Of a stretch of 64,000 nt of DNA, positions 35,566-45,901 are shown in pieces. The DNA is from Merluccius polli (Eukaryota > Chordata > Actinopteri > Gadiformes > Merlucciidae): assembly GCA_030340625.1 (NCBI GenBank), contig JAOPHQ010003990.1:262853-326852 (forward strand), read 5' to 3'. The position numbers and the translations under genes are program-made. Under the pieces are notes generated by a model. That model was not told the DNA's origin. It saw only the letters and a list, made by a program, of their open reading frames with translations, and did not search any database. Position 1 is the stretch's first letter. Each line of letters begins with the position of its first letter.

Positions 35566-36415
35566 CACCACCACATCCACCACCAACGCCTCCATCACCA
35601 CCTCCATCACCACCACCACCACCGCCTCCACCACCACTACCTCCATCACCACCACCGCCTCCATCACCACCACCTGACCTCAACCACCACCTCCTCCACC
35701 ACCACTACCTCCACCACCACCACCACCATGACCTCCTCCACCGCTGCCACCACTACCAGCACATCCACCACCAACACCACCTCCTCCACCACCACTACCC
35801 CTACCACCACCTCACCTCCTCCACCACCACTACCACCGCCTCCATCACCACCACCTCACCTCCACCACCACCACCATCACCTCCTCCACCACTGCCACCA
35901 CTACCAGCACATCCACCACCAACACCACGTCCTCCACCACCACTACCCCTACCACCACCTCACCTCCTCCATCACCACTAGCACCGCCTCCATCACCACC
36001 ACCTCACCTCCACCACCACCACCATCACCTCCTCCACCACCACCGCCACCACTACCAGCATATCCACCACCACCTCCTCCACCACCACTACCCCTACCAC
36101 CACCTCACCTCCTCCACCACCACTACCACCGCCTCCATCACCACCACCTCACCTCCACCACCACCACCATCACCTCCTCCTCCACCGCCGCCACCACTAC
36201 CAGCACATCCACCACCAACACCACCTCCTCCACCACGACTACCCCTACCACCACCTCACCTCCTCCACCACCACCTCACCTCCTCCACCACCACTACCAC
36301 CGCCTCCATCACCACCACCTCACCTCCACCACCACCATCACCTCCTCCACCACCACCACTACCCCCACCACCACCCCACCTCCTCCACCACCACATCCGC
36401 CACCACCGCTATCAC
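35566..36415. repeat. CCA/CCT minisatellite with ~150-bp higher-order repeat
   Basis: An 850-bp array of CCACCA/CCTCCA/TCACCA codon-like triplets. A composite landmark (CTACCAGCACATCCACCACC) recurs at about 35754, 35902, 36053 (CATATCC variant) and 36198, giving periods of 148, 151 and 145 bp; each higher-order unit also contains a CACTACCCCTACCACCACCTCACCTCC block. The strand is almost pure pyrimidine-plus-A with no stop codons in two frames, which explains the 164- and 315-codon frames. These are not taken as genes. Confidence 0.95.
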
Positions 36416-36685
36416 CTGAATGTTGGCCGAATACGTGAGCTCAATCCTCTCCACCGCCAGTGCTCAGAGGCAATCAGGCGCTACGGCAGAAGATTGTCAG
36501 GTCACTGTGTCTGCTGTCTGGCGGAAACAGTGTGAGACGTCTCGGCGGGAAAGAATAGATTAGGGGGAATCTGTTTGGGACTTGGCGTGTGCACTGCCAA
36601 CCCTGCGATTCACCTTCATGGGTTGGCCTGTGGTTGCCAGAGGGGAGAACCGAATGCTTGCCGCCCAACCACTCACTTAGTAGTG
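36416..36685. other. No recognisable feature
   Basis: Short unique stretch between the CCA array and a GT-rich SINE head. Confidence 0.4.
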
Positions 36686-36861
36686 TGTGTGTGGGTGTGT
36701 GTGTATGTATAGTATGTACACTACCCCTTGGGTGGACAAGGTATTGTCCTGGCTCAGGTGTTCGATTCCCGTTTGAAAGGCGCTAGGTTGGATCCCCGAT
36801 TGCCTCTAACCTACCTGTGGATAGCTAAGATTTTGTTTCTCCCCTACCACCCCCACCTTTA

Positions 36862-37278
36862 TGAAATGTGTCTGGATTCACAGCTCCTTAAAGGGTAAGT
36901 AAACCCCCAAAATCACTTTTTTTGTAAACAGTTCTGTTTGGGTGTCACAAAGTGTTGGTGAATATTTCTGTTATTTTTGACTACAATGTTGAAGTTGTTA
37001 AATGTGGGAAATTCTCTACTTGCTCCTATGAAACCCAATGTGTGTTTTTTTTCAAAAACATGTATGCTCTGATTGTGTTTTGAAACTCGTAGGCAGAAGT
37101 TATCTTGCTAAAATGGAGGTTTACTTACCCTTTAATAACATTTGTCTAGATTCACAGTCCCTCAATGACATTTATCTGGATTCACAGCTCCTTAATGACA
37201 TGTGTCAGGATTCACAGCCCCTATTGGCATTTATCTCGATTCACAGCTCCTTAGTGACATTTATCTCGATTTACTCTT
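36862..37278. repeat. 30-bp minisatellite (interrupted)
   Basis: Units of the type TGACATTTATCTGGATTCACAGCTCCTTAA: one at 36862-36891, then, after a 240-bp insertion, units at 37136-37165, 37166-37195, 37196-37225, 37226-37254 and a partial unit to about 37278. Unit identity is roughly 80-95 percent. Confidence 0.9.
36892..37131. mobile_element. TTAA-target MITE (piggyBac- or Kolobok-like)
   Basis: A 240-bp element with inverted ends AGGGTAAGTAAACCCCCA and TGGAGGTTTACTTACCCT, flanked by TTAA at 36888-36891 and 37132-37135. The insertion lies inside a 30-bp tandem unit whose sister copy at 37166-37195 ends in CCTTAA followed by TGACA, showing that a single TTAA existed before insertion. TTAA duplications are made by piggyBac and Kolobok transposases, and no transposase is coded here to decide between them. 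Confidence 0.88.
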
Positions 37279-37315
37279 GGATAGTCGCCTTGGATAAAAG
37301 TGTCTCCTAACACAA

Positions 37316-38419
37316 ATGTTGTACTTGCCATACCAGGCGGCGCTGCTTTGGATTACACACTTTGGTCGAGGGTCATTGAGTGATAAACAATTTATCCCAC
37401 CTAATACTCCCCAGCATACCCTCGCCCACATCTTGCCGTCCCTAAGATACACTAAGATACATTTTCGACCAAATTGATTCCAAAGCTGTTAATTAAACAG
37501 CAAGACACACTCAAGACATTTTTACCACCTGATGAAACCATACACCATTTGGGACAGGGTGATCCTCCATGCATTCCTGGGATGCACAATCTCCCACATA
37601 CAATTATACATACAAATACCAAGTCATCCTCGTGTGACAATCATACGGAATAGGTGTGCAAGCCCCACACTCCCTCTTTGTCTCTCTCTCTCTCTACTCT
37701 ACCTATATGTTTTAATTAGTTAACATTAAGTTTAAAGTCAGAGGTCAATAAATGCATGCTTTATAAGTGTATTCAGCAAACACATATTGTGTTAATGTAA
37801 TCAATTGTTTGAATGCATGTTTAATGTTTGAGTAGAAGTGATTTTTATCGTGTTTATGCATGTGGTCACACATCTTTTGTTGATTCATGTAATTTGTGTA
37901 TGCCCTTATTTACTTTGATTTAACTTTGTTACTTTATTCAAGATTGATGTTTGTCACATGTGTAAACTACCTCAAGTTAATTATTAAGTTTGCAGATAAT
38001 TTAATCTCATCCGTACACGTGTGTTATTATAATGCCTGTTTTATATCAGATAAAGTTCAGTTAAATTAATAAGACAACAATCAATGTTTACTTATATCTA
38101 ATATAGTTAAATGTTTGAGGGGTCAATTATTTATTATCTGGGAGGGAGAGAGAAGGAGAATAGGCGTTGTGTAATGGTATATCCAGCTTGTAATAAACAA
38201 GGTAAAGGCGGCGTCTCATCATTAGGCCCAATCAGGTGACTCAAAATACGCATCTTATACTTAATAAAATACTCTTGGAGCTGGAGCCTGTGTGCTCCTT
38301 GTGTTTTGTCTTCTGTGGAAAGTCCCTCGAATTCTCGTTTCAAGCTTTCGTCCTTTTTGAAGAAAGAAGAGACCCCGCTCTTTCAAGATCGTCTTTTTCA
38401 AAACACTTGAGATTCCAAG
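37316..38419. other. No recognisable gene
   Basis: Includes a CT tract at 37678-37695. Long A/T-rich sequence with no family resemblance. Confidence 0.45.
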
Positions 38420-39180
38420 AGTGCCTGGGCTCTGTCCTCAAAACTGCAAAGGTTGGACTTGTGGGTTGAGAGAAGGCCAGCTGAGGTGGATCTGAGGGGC
38501 GGAGAGGGTTGGTAGAGGGAGAGGAGGTCGGTGAGATATGGGGGAGCCAGTTGGTGAGGACCAGGATCTTGTAGTTGATCCGGTGGGAGACAGGAAGCCA
38601 GGATTGTGTGTGAGTTAGAAGGCTGGCGGATGCGTTCTGAACCAGTTGTAGTCTGTTGATGAGGCTAGCACTGATACCGTAGAGGAGTGAGTTGCAGTAG
38701 TCAAGACGGGAGGAGATGAAGGCATGGATGAGTGTCTCAGCAGCAGGGCATGCAAGAGTGGATCTGATCTTTGCAATATTGCCAAGGTGGTAGAAGGAGG
38801 ATTTGACGACTTGGCGGATTTGAGTCTCGAGGGGGTGGGGTCAAGGATCACGCCAATGCGTGCCTGGGAGGAGGGGGAGACAGTGGTGCCATCAATGGTG
38901 AGCGTGGGTGATTCTGCTGAGGGTGGACTTGGAGCCGATGAGGAGGAGTTCGGTTTTGTCACTGTTGAGTTTGAGGAAATTGTGTGCAGCCAGGCTTTTA
39001 TTGCAGACAGGCAGGAGTCAGTGTGAGAGAGGGGTGGGTTATGGGGGGATTTGGTGTTGAGGTATATCTGAGTGTTGTCCGCATAGCAGTGGAAGTCCAG
39101 GTTGAAATGGCGGAGAATCTGACCAAGGGGGAACTTATCCACTAAAACGTCTGCCAACAAAGTTTGTTCAACTTTGGTTT
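38420..39180 (-). pseudogene. L2-clade LINE reverse transcriptase fragment
   Basis: The minus-strand product contains FPLGQILRHFNLDFHCYADNTQIY (39132-39061), matching the region around the RT catalytic YADD of L2 LINEs but reading YADN, so the second catalytic Asp is lost. Downstream TLTIDGTTVSPSSQARIGVILDP matches the conserved region that follows in the family. Further C-terminal sequence (HTILASCLPPDQLQ, then LPPYLTDLLS-like in another frame) reaches about 38420. Frameshifts and small deletions are evident. 5'-truncated and inactive. Confidence 0.8.
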
Positions 39181-39245
39181 GATTCGAATTGGTGCCCCAT
39201 TCGAGTAGTAAAATAATCAAATTCACGTTTAACCACTTAATCATG

Positions 39246-39330
39246 CTACAATGAATTCAAGATTTCAAGATGTTTATTTGTCACTTTGGTTGTACAAGTA
39301 CACACACGTGAAATACTTGGGCTGGGAGAC
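39246..39330 (-). repeat. Dispersed repeat fragment, copy 1
   Basis: TGTTTATTTGTCACTTTGGTTGTACAAGTACACACACGTGAAATAC here is matched, with changes, at 53404-53449. Orientation is inferred from an AATAAA-like tail on the minus strand. Confidence 0.55.
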
Positions 39331-40215
39331 ACCGCTACAGAAAAGATATAAGATAAAATATGTATACATAAACGATATACATATAAGGCATATAAACACA
39401 GAAACAGAATATAAGGTTTGAAGGTATTATACTGTATACGTCTCTTTGGTCTCATTGTACCTAGTAAGCATTTTCCAACTGCTCAAAGGCAGAATCTGAC
39501 CTCTCAGAATCCAAAGGAAATGAGACAAATGAGTTATAAAAGGTGAGCGTGAAAGGCGACAGTGATGAAGTGTCGATCTGGGCTATTTTGTGGCTCTGGC
39601 CTTTCTGTGTGCCAATGTCATTTCCCACAATCTGGATATGAGGTTGAAACCATCTGAACGATGCTCCAACACAAGGCAAGGCATTAACAATACGGTAGAT
39701 TTTACCCTGGTTTTATCTATATTGAACACAACTGTAGACTGTGAAGTGCTGAAGAGTTTAGGGAAATCGGAATAGCATTTTCAACAAAGGCTAGACCTAA
39801 AAAAGTGGGAGAAGCAGCCTAGTGCTGTCAGTGTGATGAATGTGATAACAGCATTGTTAGAGGTAAATCTTGTGTTTTGTTGGATCTTTTGTAACGGCTT
39901 TTAGTCCCGATATAGGAAAGGAAGGACTAGCTCACAGGCTATTTATCAAAAAGTTTGCTGAGGATGCGTTTTCTGAAAATGGTTTGGGAAGTTGTCAACA
40001 TTGAATCCTAACTTTAGAGGACAGTTAAAGTTTATTTTATTATATTGATTTTCAATATTTTTCCAATCAAGGGTTGGTAGCCCAGCAAATTAATCATGAA
40101 GAAAATCCAGTGCTGATTAGACAGTCAAACATCCCACAGCTGCCCTCTGTATAGAAGAATGTTGGCCAAACAGAAAAGAGAGCTGAATGTGCTGTCATGA
40201 AAAAAGTACAAAAAC
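39331..40215. other. No recognisable feature
   Basis: A/T-rich, no support for genes or further repeats. Confidence 0.4.
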
Positions 40216-40450
40216 TACAATAATAATAATAATAATAATAATAATTCATTGCATTTATATAGCGCTTTTCAAGATACCCAAAGCGCTTGAAATAGTGTGT
40301 GTGTGTGGGGGGGATATGACACCTCATCCGCTACCGCTACCACAATCTCCACTCCTGTGCTACCTGTAGTGCTAACCTCTGCAGCCAGATCACAGTATCC
40401 CCAGTAGGATGGGATAGGGGTGATCCCTGCAGCATCTGTCCAACTGGTTG
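40216..40450 (+). repeat. AAT microsatellite plus fish dispersed repeat
   Basis: About nine AAT units (40219-40244), then ATTTATATAGCGCTTTTCAAGATACCCAAAGCGCTTGAAAT (40254-40293). This is a very common fish repeat motif built on AGCGCTTT..AAAGCGCTT. A GT run and a short diverged body follow. The class is not settled. Confidence 0.6.
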
Positions 40451-40545
40451 CCTAAAACTACAAATTAATTTCGAACCCATTAGGGGGACATGTGGGGAAG
40501 ACTCTTCTCCCTTTCTTCAAAATATGCTGTGCTTCAACATGCATG

Positions 40546-40550
40546 CAACG

Positions 40551-40594
<44 letters not shown>

Positions 40595-40624
40595 TTGTGA
40601 AAGAAAGGAAGGAAAGAAAGAAAG
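40546..40624. repeat. Compound TA/GA/GGAA/GAAA microsatellite
   Basis: TA units (40551-40575), GA units (40576-40594), then GGAA and GAAA units. Confidence 0.92.
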
Positions 40625-41680
40625 TATAATCAATCAACATATGAGCAAAATGTTTTAACTTGGGCTTCTATGGTTCAATGTGTTTTACTTTTTTTTTTGT
40701 TTACTTTTATTTTATATTTATTGCAATGAAAAGTATCCACACCACAGCAAAATGCATTAAAAAAAACTATTCCATAGGTGTGTGTTACAACCATATCTCA
40801 TATTGATTTACTTTTCAACCTGGCTCAATTACCCTCTTAACAACTTTCTTTCTTTCTGGCAACCAGGAAATACATACAATTTCATGACTTATTTATATAC
40901 CTTTAAGTGAAGGGGACACATACAGACGATTTAAGACTGAAGCTGAGATGGAAAATGAACACATCATTGGTAATGTCATTCTTGAAATTACATTTTTATA
41001 ATAAAACGTATTTGGCCCTATAATTCATTTTTACCTTCCATCTGTATGGGAACACATGAATGAATACATCCAGATATCAATCGAATCATCAATAATTGAA
41101 ATGTGAAGCAAGTTGCTCATGACACAATGTAATTTATTAATAAAGTGTTGGTATTTAAAAGCCTCCACAATCATGCCATCCGGAGTGACACAAGTGATGT
41201 TCACAAACATAATAACTGATCTAAACCACAAGCACTCTGCATTCTGTAAGTTGTTCCCTTAATCAGATGTAGAAACAATTTGCTAAATCGCACAAATGTG
41301 TTATCGAGCAGTTTGAACAAAAAAAATGCATAGCCTACAAACATTATTCGTCACGATCTTCCATTTTTCCACAGACATTTTAATTTCAGAAATATACATT
41401 TCCTCGGCTGTCGTTCAACTCTCAATTACTCTGAAGTGTTTGGAAAGCAACATGCTCCTAAACTTTCTCCAAAAAACCACCTGCCTAAAAAAAAGTCAAT
41501 GTGTCTACTTGTAGTTCCACTGAGCCGAGGCAGACGACTCTACCCCTTTCCACTCTCTCCCTCTTCCGTCTCCTGGGATGTACAGACCGGACATTAGAGG
41601 AGTCCTCAAATCCTCTTTGATCCTGGACACTATCCTGGAGTTGTCCCTAATCTGCGTAGGAGATCAGAGAGGCTGTCTGA
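40625..41680. other. No recognisable gene
   Basis: Includes a T-rich run at 40688-40699. Short frames are not recognised. Confidence 0.45.
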
Positions 41681-42063
41681 CGGAGGTCCGTTAGAGGCCA
41701 TGCATTTTTTATCTCGTGAGCCGGAGACAACAGAAGTTGTTTTGTCATGATCGCGACTTATTCATCTCGAAATCAAGAGATAACAAAAGTTGTTTTACTC
41801 GTTGATGACGTGATAAATAAGTCGACAAAACAACTTATTTTATCTTGTGATCACAAGATCAATAAGTCATAATCACCAGATAAAATAAGTTGTTTTGTCG
41901 TGATCACGACTTATTCATCTGGTGATCGCGAGATAACAAAAGTTGTTTTCTCGTGATCACAAGATAAACAATTATTGTGAAAGCCTTAACAATTAAGACA
42001 AGTGACATCATTCAGTTTCCCAAGGCTACTATAATCACATTGCATCTATGGACCTCCGTACAT
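41681..42063. mobile_element. Palindrome-rich TIR element
   Basis: The left end CGGAGGTCCGTTAGAGGCCATGCAT (41680-41704) pairs imperfectly with the complement of ATTGCATCTATGGACCTCCG (42044-42063). Within it, GTTGTTTTGTCGTGATCACGACTTATTCATC and its complement alternate several times (41736-41970), built around TGATCACGA/TCGTGATCA and AAAACAACTT motifs. No coding sequence lies inside. The layout suggests a non-autonomous DNA transposon; the superfamily is not certain. Confidence 0.6.
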
Positions 42064-42092
42064 TATGGACCGACTGATAGCTGCTATTGGTG

Positions 42093-42365
42093 ATGAATGA
42101 CCGCGTGCCATTTTACTTTGACCGCGGATTGACTCATGCAGAAATTGCATTATGTTAATCAATCATTGACAACTTCTAAATTAGTGTAAAAGGAGGCTGT
42201 CGCATTTGCGCCTTTACCGGTGTCAGCATTACAGTGACCCTGAGCAGGTGGTCAATTTCATAGCCAGCCAACTACAAGGACCGGACATCTTCCTGTTTAC
42301 AGAATGATATTTGAGAGATGTGGCTTAAATGAACTGAACGACGTCAACCGTCTTAATTGCTTAAC
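42093..42365 (+). pseudogene. Possible degenerate integrase-like transposon ORF
   Basis: Translation from 42093 reads MNDRVPFYFDRGLTHAEIAL and then meets stops at 42156 and 42177 before ISVKGG. A later frame reads VVNFIASQLQGP (42248-42283), and another YRMIFERCGLNELNDVN (42298-42348). This order resembles the N-terminal helix-turn-helix part of integrase-core proteins found in fish transposons. The match is from memory, spans three frames and has no catalytic DDE region, so it may be wrong. Confidence 0.3.
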
Positions 42366-42475
42366 TCGCAATCACAATAAAACAACTTCTGTTATGTTGT
42401 TATAACGAGACGTATAAGTCATGACCACGAGAAAACAACTTCTGTTATCTCGAGATAACAGAATCCAAGCACCAA
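42366..42475. repeat. Inverted partner of the 41.7-kb palindromic motifs
   Basis: AAAACAACTTCTGTTAT occurs twice (42381-42397 and 42434-42450) with CTCGAGATAACAG. In complement it matches the AACAGAAGTTGTTTTGTCATGATCGCGACTTATTCATCTCG motif at 41729-41769. It may be the far arm of a larger element. Confidence 0.6.
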
Positions 42476-43346
42476 AACAGCGCCAACCCTTTTTTTTTGA
42501 ATGAGGCAGACACTTTGAATCAAAGCCGTTAAGTGAAATTCTTTGTGTGTATACACACAGGTGTCGCTGCGGTGGACTGCTTGACAGTTGACATTTACAG
42601 TTGATTACAGGTTAACTTCAAATCCATTCTCATTATATTATGAATGCAAAGAAATATGCACTTGTTTTTCGTTTGCAACTGCATTTTTGACGAATGTATT
42701 ATTTTATTTTGATCCACTTTTAATGTGCATGGTAATGAATTAGTCATTTATCCATTCATGATTTTAACATTTAGTCATGTGGTGGACGACATGATATGTA
42801 AGCCAATCCTATTGGTGAGCCGGGAGCTTCCATCCAAAGAGTTAGCAACACTAACTAACACAGATTACTGGCAGACAACACTAAGCATTTCTGGACCTCC
42901 ATCACTTGAACAATCATCTCCTAACCTCTTTTTGTACGGGCTATGGTAATTTCTCTGCTACATCACGCGGTATTCTCTTGGTTGAGCGTGTAGATCCTGA
43001 GAACATGTTTTCTAACACGAAAGCTGGTGTTTCACGAAGGAAAATAAAAAACGATGCGTCGCTGATGTTCCTGTTCGGAGGCCCAGGTCAGGCAGTTTAC
43101 AGTGTTTATGGGATCTACCACTTACCAGTTGTGTCTTACAACCGTGGCACATAATCAGTACAGTTATCAAAGCCATATAGATTTTCTCCCCTCGGAAATC
43201 CACACATTCTCATCTCACCACCTCTCTCCCAGCCCAGGCAGACCACCCTTGGGATATTCGATCACAGCCATGACAGCTGGACTGTTCTTGGCCTTAGTGG
43301 GTATATAAAGGCCACTGCAGTAGCAATAGTTGTCCCGTTCCCTGTT
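42476..43346. other. No recognisable gene
   Basis: Frames of 74-82 codons are not recognised. Confidence 0.4.
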
Positions 43347-43850
43347 GCTGTGTGTCCGCCCCCGTGGGCATTAGGGAGATAGGAATCAATCTCCCCCGAT
43401 ATTTATACTTGCAGGTCCTCTCTCTCTCTCTCTCTCTCTCACACTGCCTCTTGGCTGTGTGAGGGTTGAATCTTTTGTTGTGGCGATCTGACCAGAGCTC
43501 TGATCTCTGTGCCTGCCAATCTCTTCCATTCCTGCCAACCTTAAACTGTCACATGAAGATTTTTGTGGTGGTTTTTAATATAGCCGAACACCTGGCTGTG
43601 TGTCCGCCCCCATGGGTGTTAGGGAGATAGGAATCCATCTCCTCTGAGATTTATACTCCCAGGTCCTCTGTGGCTGTGTGTGTGTGTGTGTGTCTCTCTC
43701 TCTCTCTCTCTCTCGCTTACGCTCTCTCTTTCTTACGCTCTCTCACTCTCTGTCTCTCTCTCCCTCTGCCTCTTGACTGTGTGAGGGTGTTTGTGAAGGG
43801 TTGACTATTTTGTTGTGGCGTTCTGACCAGAGCGCTGATCTCTGTGCCTT
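43347..43850. repeat. Direct duplication with CT-repeat core
   Basis: Copy A (43347-43515) and copy B (43595-43850) share GCTGTGTGTCCGCCCCC, TTAGGGAGATAGGAATC, ATTTATACT..CAGGTCCTCT, GCCTCTTG(G/A)CTGTGTGAGGGT, TTTTGTTGTGGCG and GACCAGAGC(T/G)CTGATCTCTGTGCCT in the same order. Copy B is longer through an expanded GT/CT repeat and a small insertion. Microsatellite cores lie at 43418-43440 (CT) and 43675-43715 (GT then CT). Confidence 0.92.
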
Positions 43851-44994
43851 TTTTTCTCTGTGCCTCTCCATCACAAAACACTTCATTCACAAGCTGACCA
43901 TCGGCGTTCATCTGATGGAGCATCCATCTATGAACTCAATGAACTTTTAAACTCAAAATGGATTGATTCATATTTTGTTCCAGGGGTCGATACCTCGGAT
44001 TTTATTTAGTTTTTCTTAAATATTGAAATTAAGAGGCACTGTATCATTTGAAACATGGTTCGCAAATATGGTTCGAAACATCATGAATTACAGCAAGCTT
44101 TGATTAGAAATAAATCATTATTTATGACCAAGATCAATCTGGAAAGCAATTTACTTACTCAACACACAAGCTATTCCAAAAACCAAGGTACAAATAGGCC
44201 CTTCAAATAATATAAAGGGTAGCAGAAGCTGTCAATTGGCTCCTACAGATTTATTCTGTGGTATCTCCTCTTTCTTTCCTTTTTTTTTTTTTTTTTTTTT
44301 TTACATACAAGCGTCTTTAAGATATGATATATGAATACGAAAAGCACTACATGAAGGGTATTATGATTATTATTATTCATTGATCCATATATTCTGTGAC
44401 TGTCTCAGATTGACTAATTTACATCTTCAAATGATCTGCATTGAATTTGCATGTCGAACTTCTGACGGTTGGTTAAATCCATGTAAACAGCGAAACAGAA
44501 TTTCACCAAAGAATATGCTAAACGCCAAATAAATACAACTATAAGGTATATACCCTGACAAGATAGCGTTGATGCCCTAATCACATGACCTCAAAGGCAA
44601 ATGAAATTGCATTATGAAGTCATCACAAAGTGGAGGTTAAACGGTATGAGTATAGAGGGGGAGGGTCATAGGCCAAGGGTAAACTAACGTGTTAACATGT
44701 GCAGTGCTGCTTCGGATCAGCGGGTCAAGGCATTGCGAACCACGCGTATCTGTAAATCTTCGGCCGCGGTCGTATCGTCCAATCACTGGCACTGGTGCCT
44801 TTGCGGGTTTCCCACAGAGAGTAAAAGGGGACAAAGCAGCAGCCATGTTGTTGGAGTTGTAGTCCTGTGTTTGTGTTTTAGAGCAGCTCAAGCTTTTATG
44901 AAGTGAGTCTAAATTGACTTGGTAATCCGCTGAGAAGCAAGCGCCACCGAGGAATAGTAATGAAGACGAGGAGCCGTAGCGCTGTGACAGAGAC
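43851..44994. other. No recognisable gene; T-run
   Basis: A 24-base T-run lies at 44279-44302. Nothing coding. Confidence 0.45.
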
Positions 44995-45009
44995 GGACAG
45001 AGAGGGAGG

Positions 45010-45050
<41 letters not shown>

Positions 45051-45180
45051 ATGGGGGGGGGGGTGGGGGGGAGAGAGGGGAAAAAAGAGCTAGACAGCGA
45101 AGGGGGGGACAAGGAGCTGGAGAGAGAGAGAGGGAGAGAGGAAGATAGGGGAGAGGGTGAAGGGGAGGGAGACAGGGAAG
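44995..45180. repeat. GA/GGGA purine tract
   Basis: An almost pure purine strand of GA repeats (45015-45039), GGGA units and G-runs (45053-45069). All frames over it are artefacts. Confidence 0.92.
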
Positions 45181-45434
45181 AAAACCATGAATCAGGCATT
45201 CCTGCAGCCACCTCAAGTCATTATGCGCTCTATATCTCCACACACTCTGCCTTCAATATGTAAATAAAGATGCGGAAAATACTCATTAGACATTTTTAAA
45301 AACTTTAAGGTAGAATGCAATTAAGTGAAGGTTGATTTTTTTTGTTTACTATTTATTATGATAAAGGGTTCCACTTGATGTGTGCTTGGGTGCGTTTTAA
45401 ACTGCAGAAGTCTTACATTATAATTGGGTAGAAT

Positions 45435-45436
<2 letters not shown>

Positions 45437-45509
<73 letters not shown>

Positions 45510-45596
45510 CTCCTACCTCACCAAGTGCCACTGGATCTTTATTGACCACAGGGAATAGATAGATAGATAGATACTATAGATAGATACGATAGATAC

Positions 45597-45634
<38 letters not shown>
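45437..45634. repeat. GATA arrays around a LINE tail remnant
   Basis: GATA repeats at 45437-45508 and 45555-45634 flank 46 bases (about 45509-45554). The complement of those bases reads CCCTGTGGTCAATAAAGATCC, a LINE 3'-terminus motif usually followed by a tetranucleotide tail. The left array is then most simply the amplified tail target and the right array its continuation. A further short array at 45889-45901 lies beyond an LTR. Confidence 0.85.
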
Positions 45635-45635
<1 letters not shown>

Positions 45636-45888
45636 GTAACAATCCTGCCCCAACCTCACTCATTACCTGTTTTTTTCCCTTTGTCGTTAGTGTAATGTCT
45701 GTCCCCTGTGTTAATTAGTAGTTATTAGTTATCATGTTCACCTTTGATGTATTTAAGTTCCCGAGTTTCCCCCCAGTTTGTCAGTTCCAGTTTGTCTGGT
45801 ATAGCTTCCTTTGCACCCACACTGAGTCTGAGATTTGTGAGTCTGAGATTTCTGTATTTAGGTACACCTCCCTGTGCAAGCCGTGACA
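45635..45888 (+). mobile_element. Solo LTR in a GATA array
   Basis: A 254-bp sequence with TGTAACA...GTGACA ends (TG...CA) is flanked by ATAGA at 45630-45634 and 45889-45893, a 5-bp duplication. It contains a TATTTAAG box (45749-45756) and a direct repeat of GTGAGTCTGAGATTT-type sequence. Size, ends and duplication fit a solo LTR left by recombination of an LTR retrotransposon. The duplication is embedded in the GATA array and so could partly be chance. Strand is set by TATA-box orientation. Confidence 0.7.
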
Positions 45889-45901
45889 ATAGATAGATAG
45901 C

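Larger units (their letters stand above)
36735..37315 (+). repeat. V-SINE-like element expanded by an internal 30-bp array
   Basis: The head (GGCTCAGGTGTTCGATTCCCGTTTG, then GGATCCCCGATTGCC) lies at 36752-36808. The 3' signature TCGCCTTGGATAAAAGTGTCTCCTAA lies at 37285-37310. Between them are a 30-bp tandem array and a TTAA-flanked insertion. Treating head and tail as one element is inference; both parts match V-SINE organisation. Confidence 0.5.

Noticed and set aside
35487..36438. Long stop-free frames (164 and 315 codons) coding Pro/His/Thr repeats
   Set aside because: They are produced by the CCA/CCT minisatellite, which lacks stop codons by composition; several frames are open at once.
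41681..42063. CRISPR-like array because of regularly repeated palindromic motifs
   Set aside because: Spacing is irregular, motifs alternate in orientation, and the context is vertebrate with transposon-like ends.
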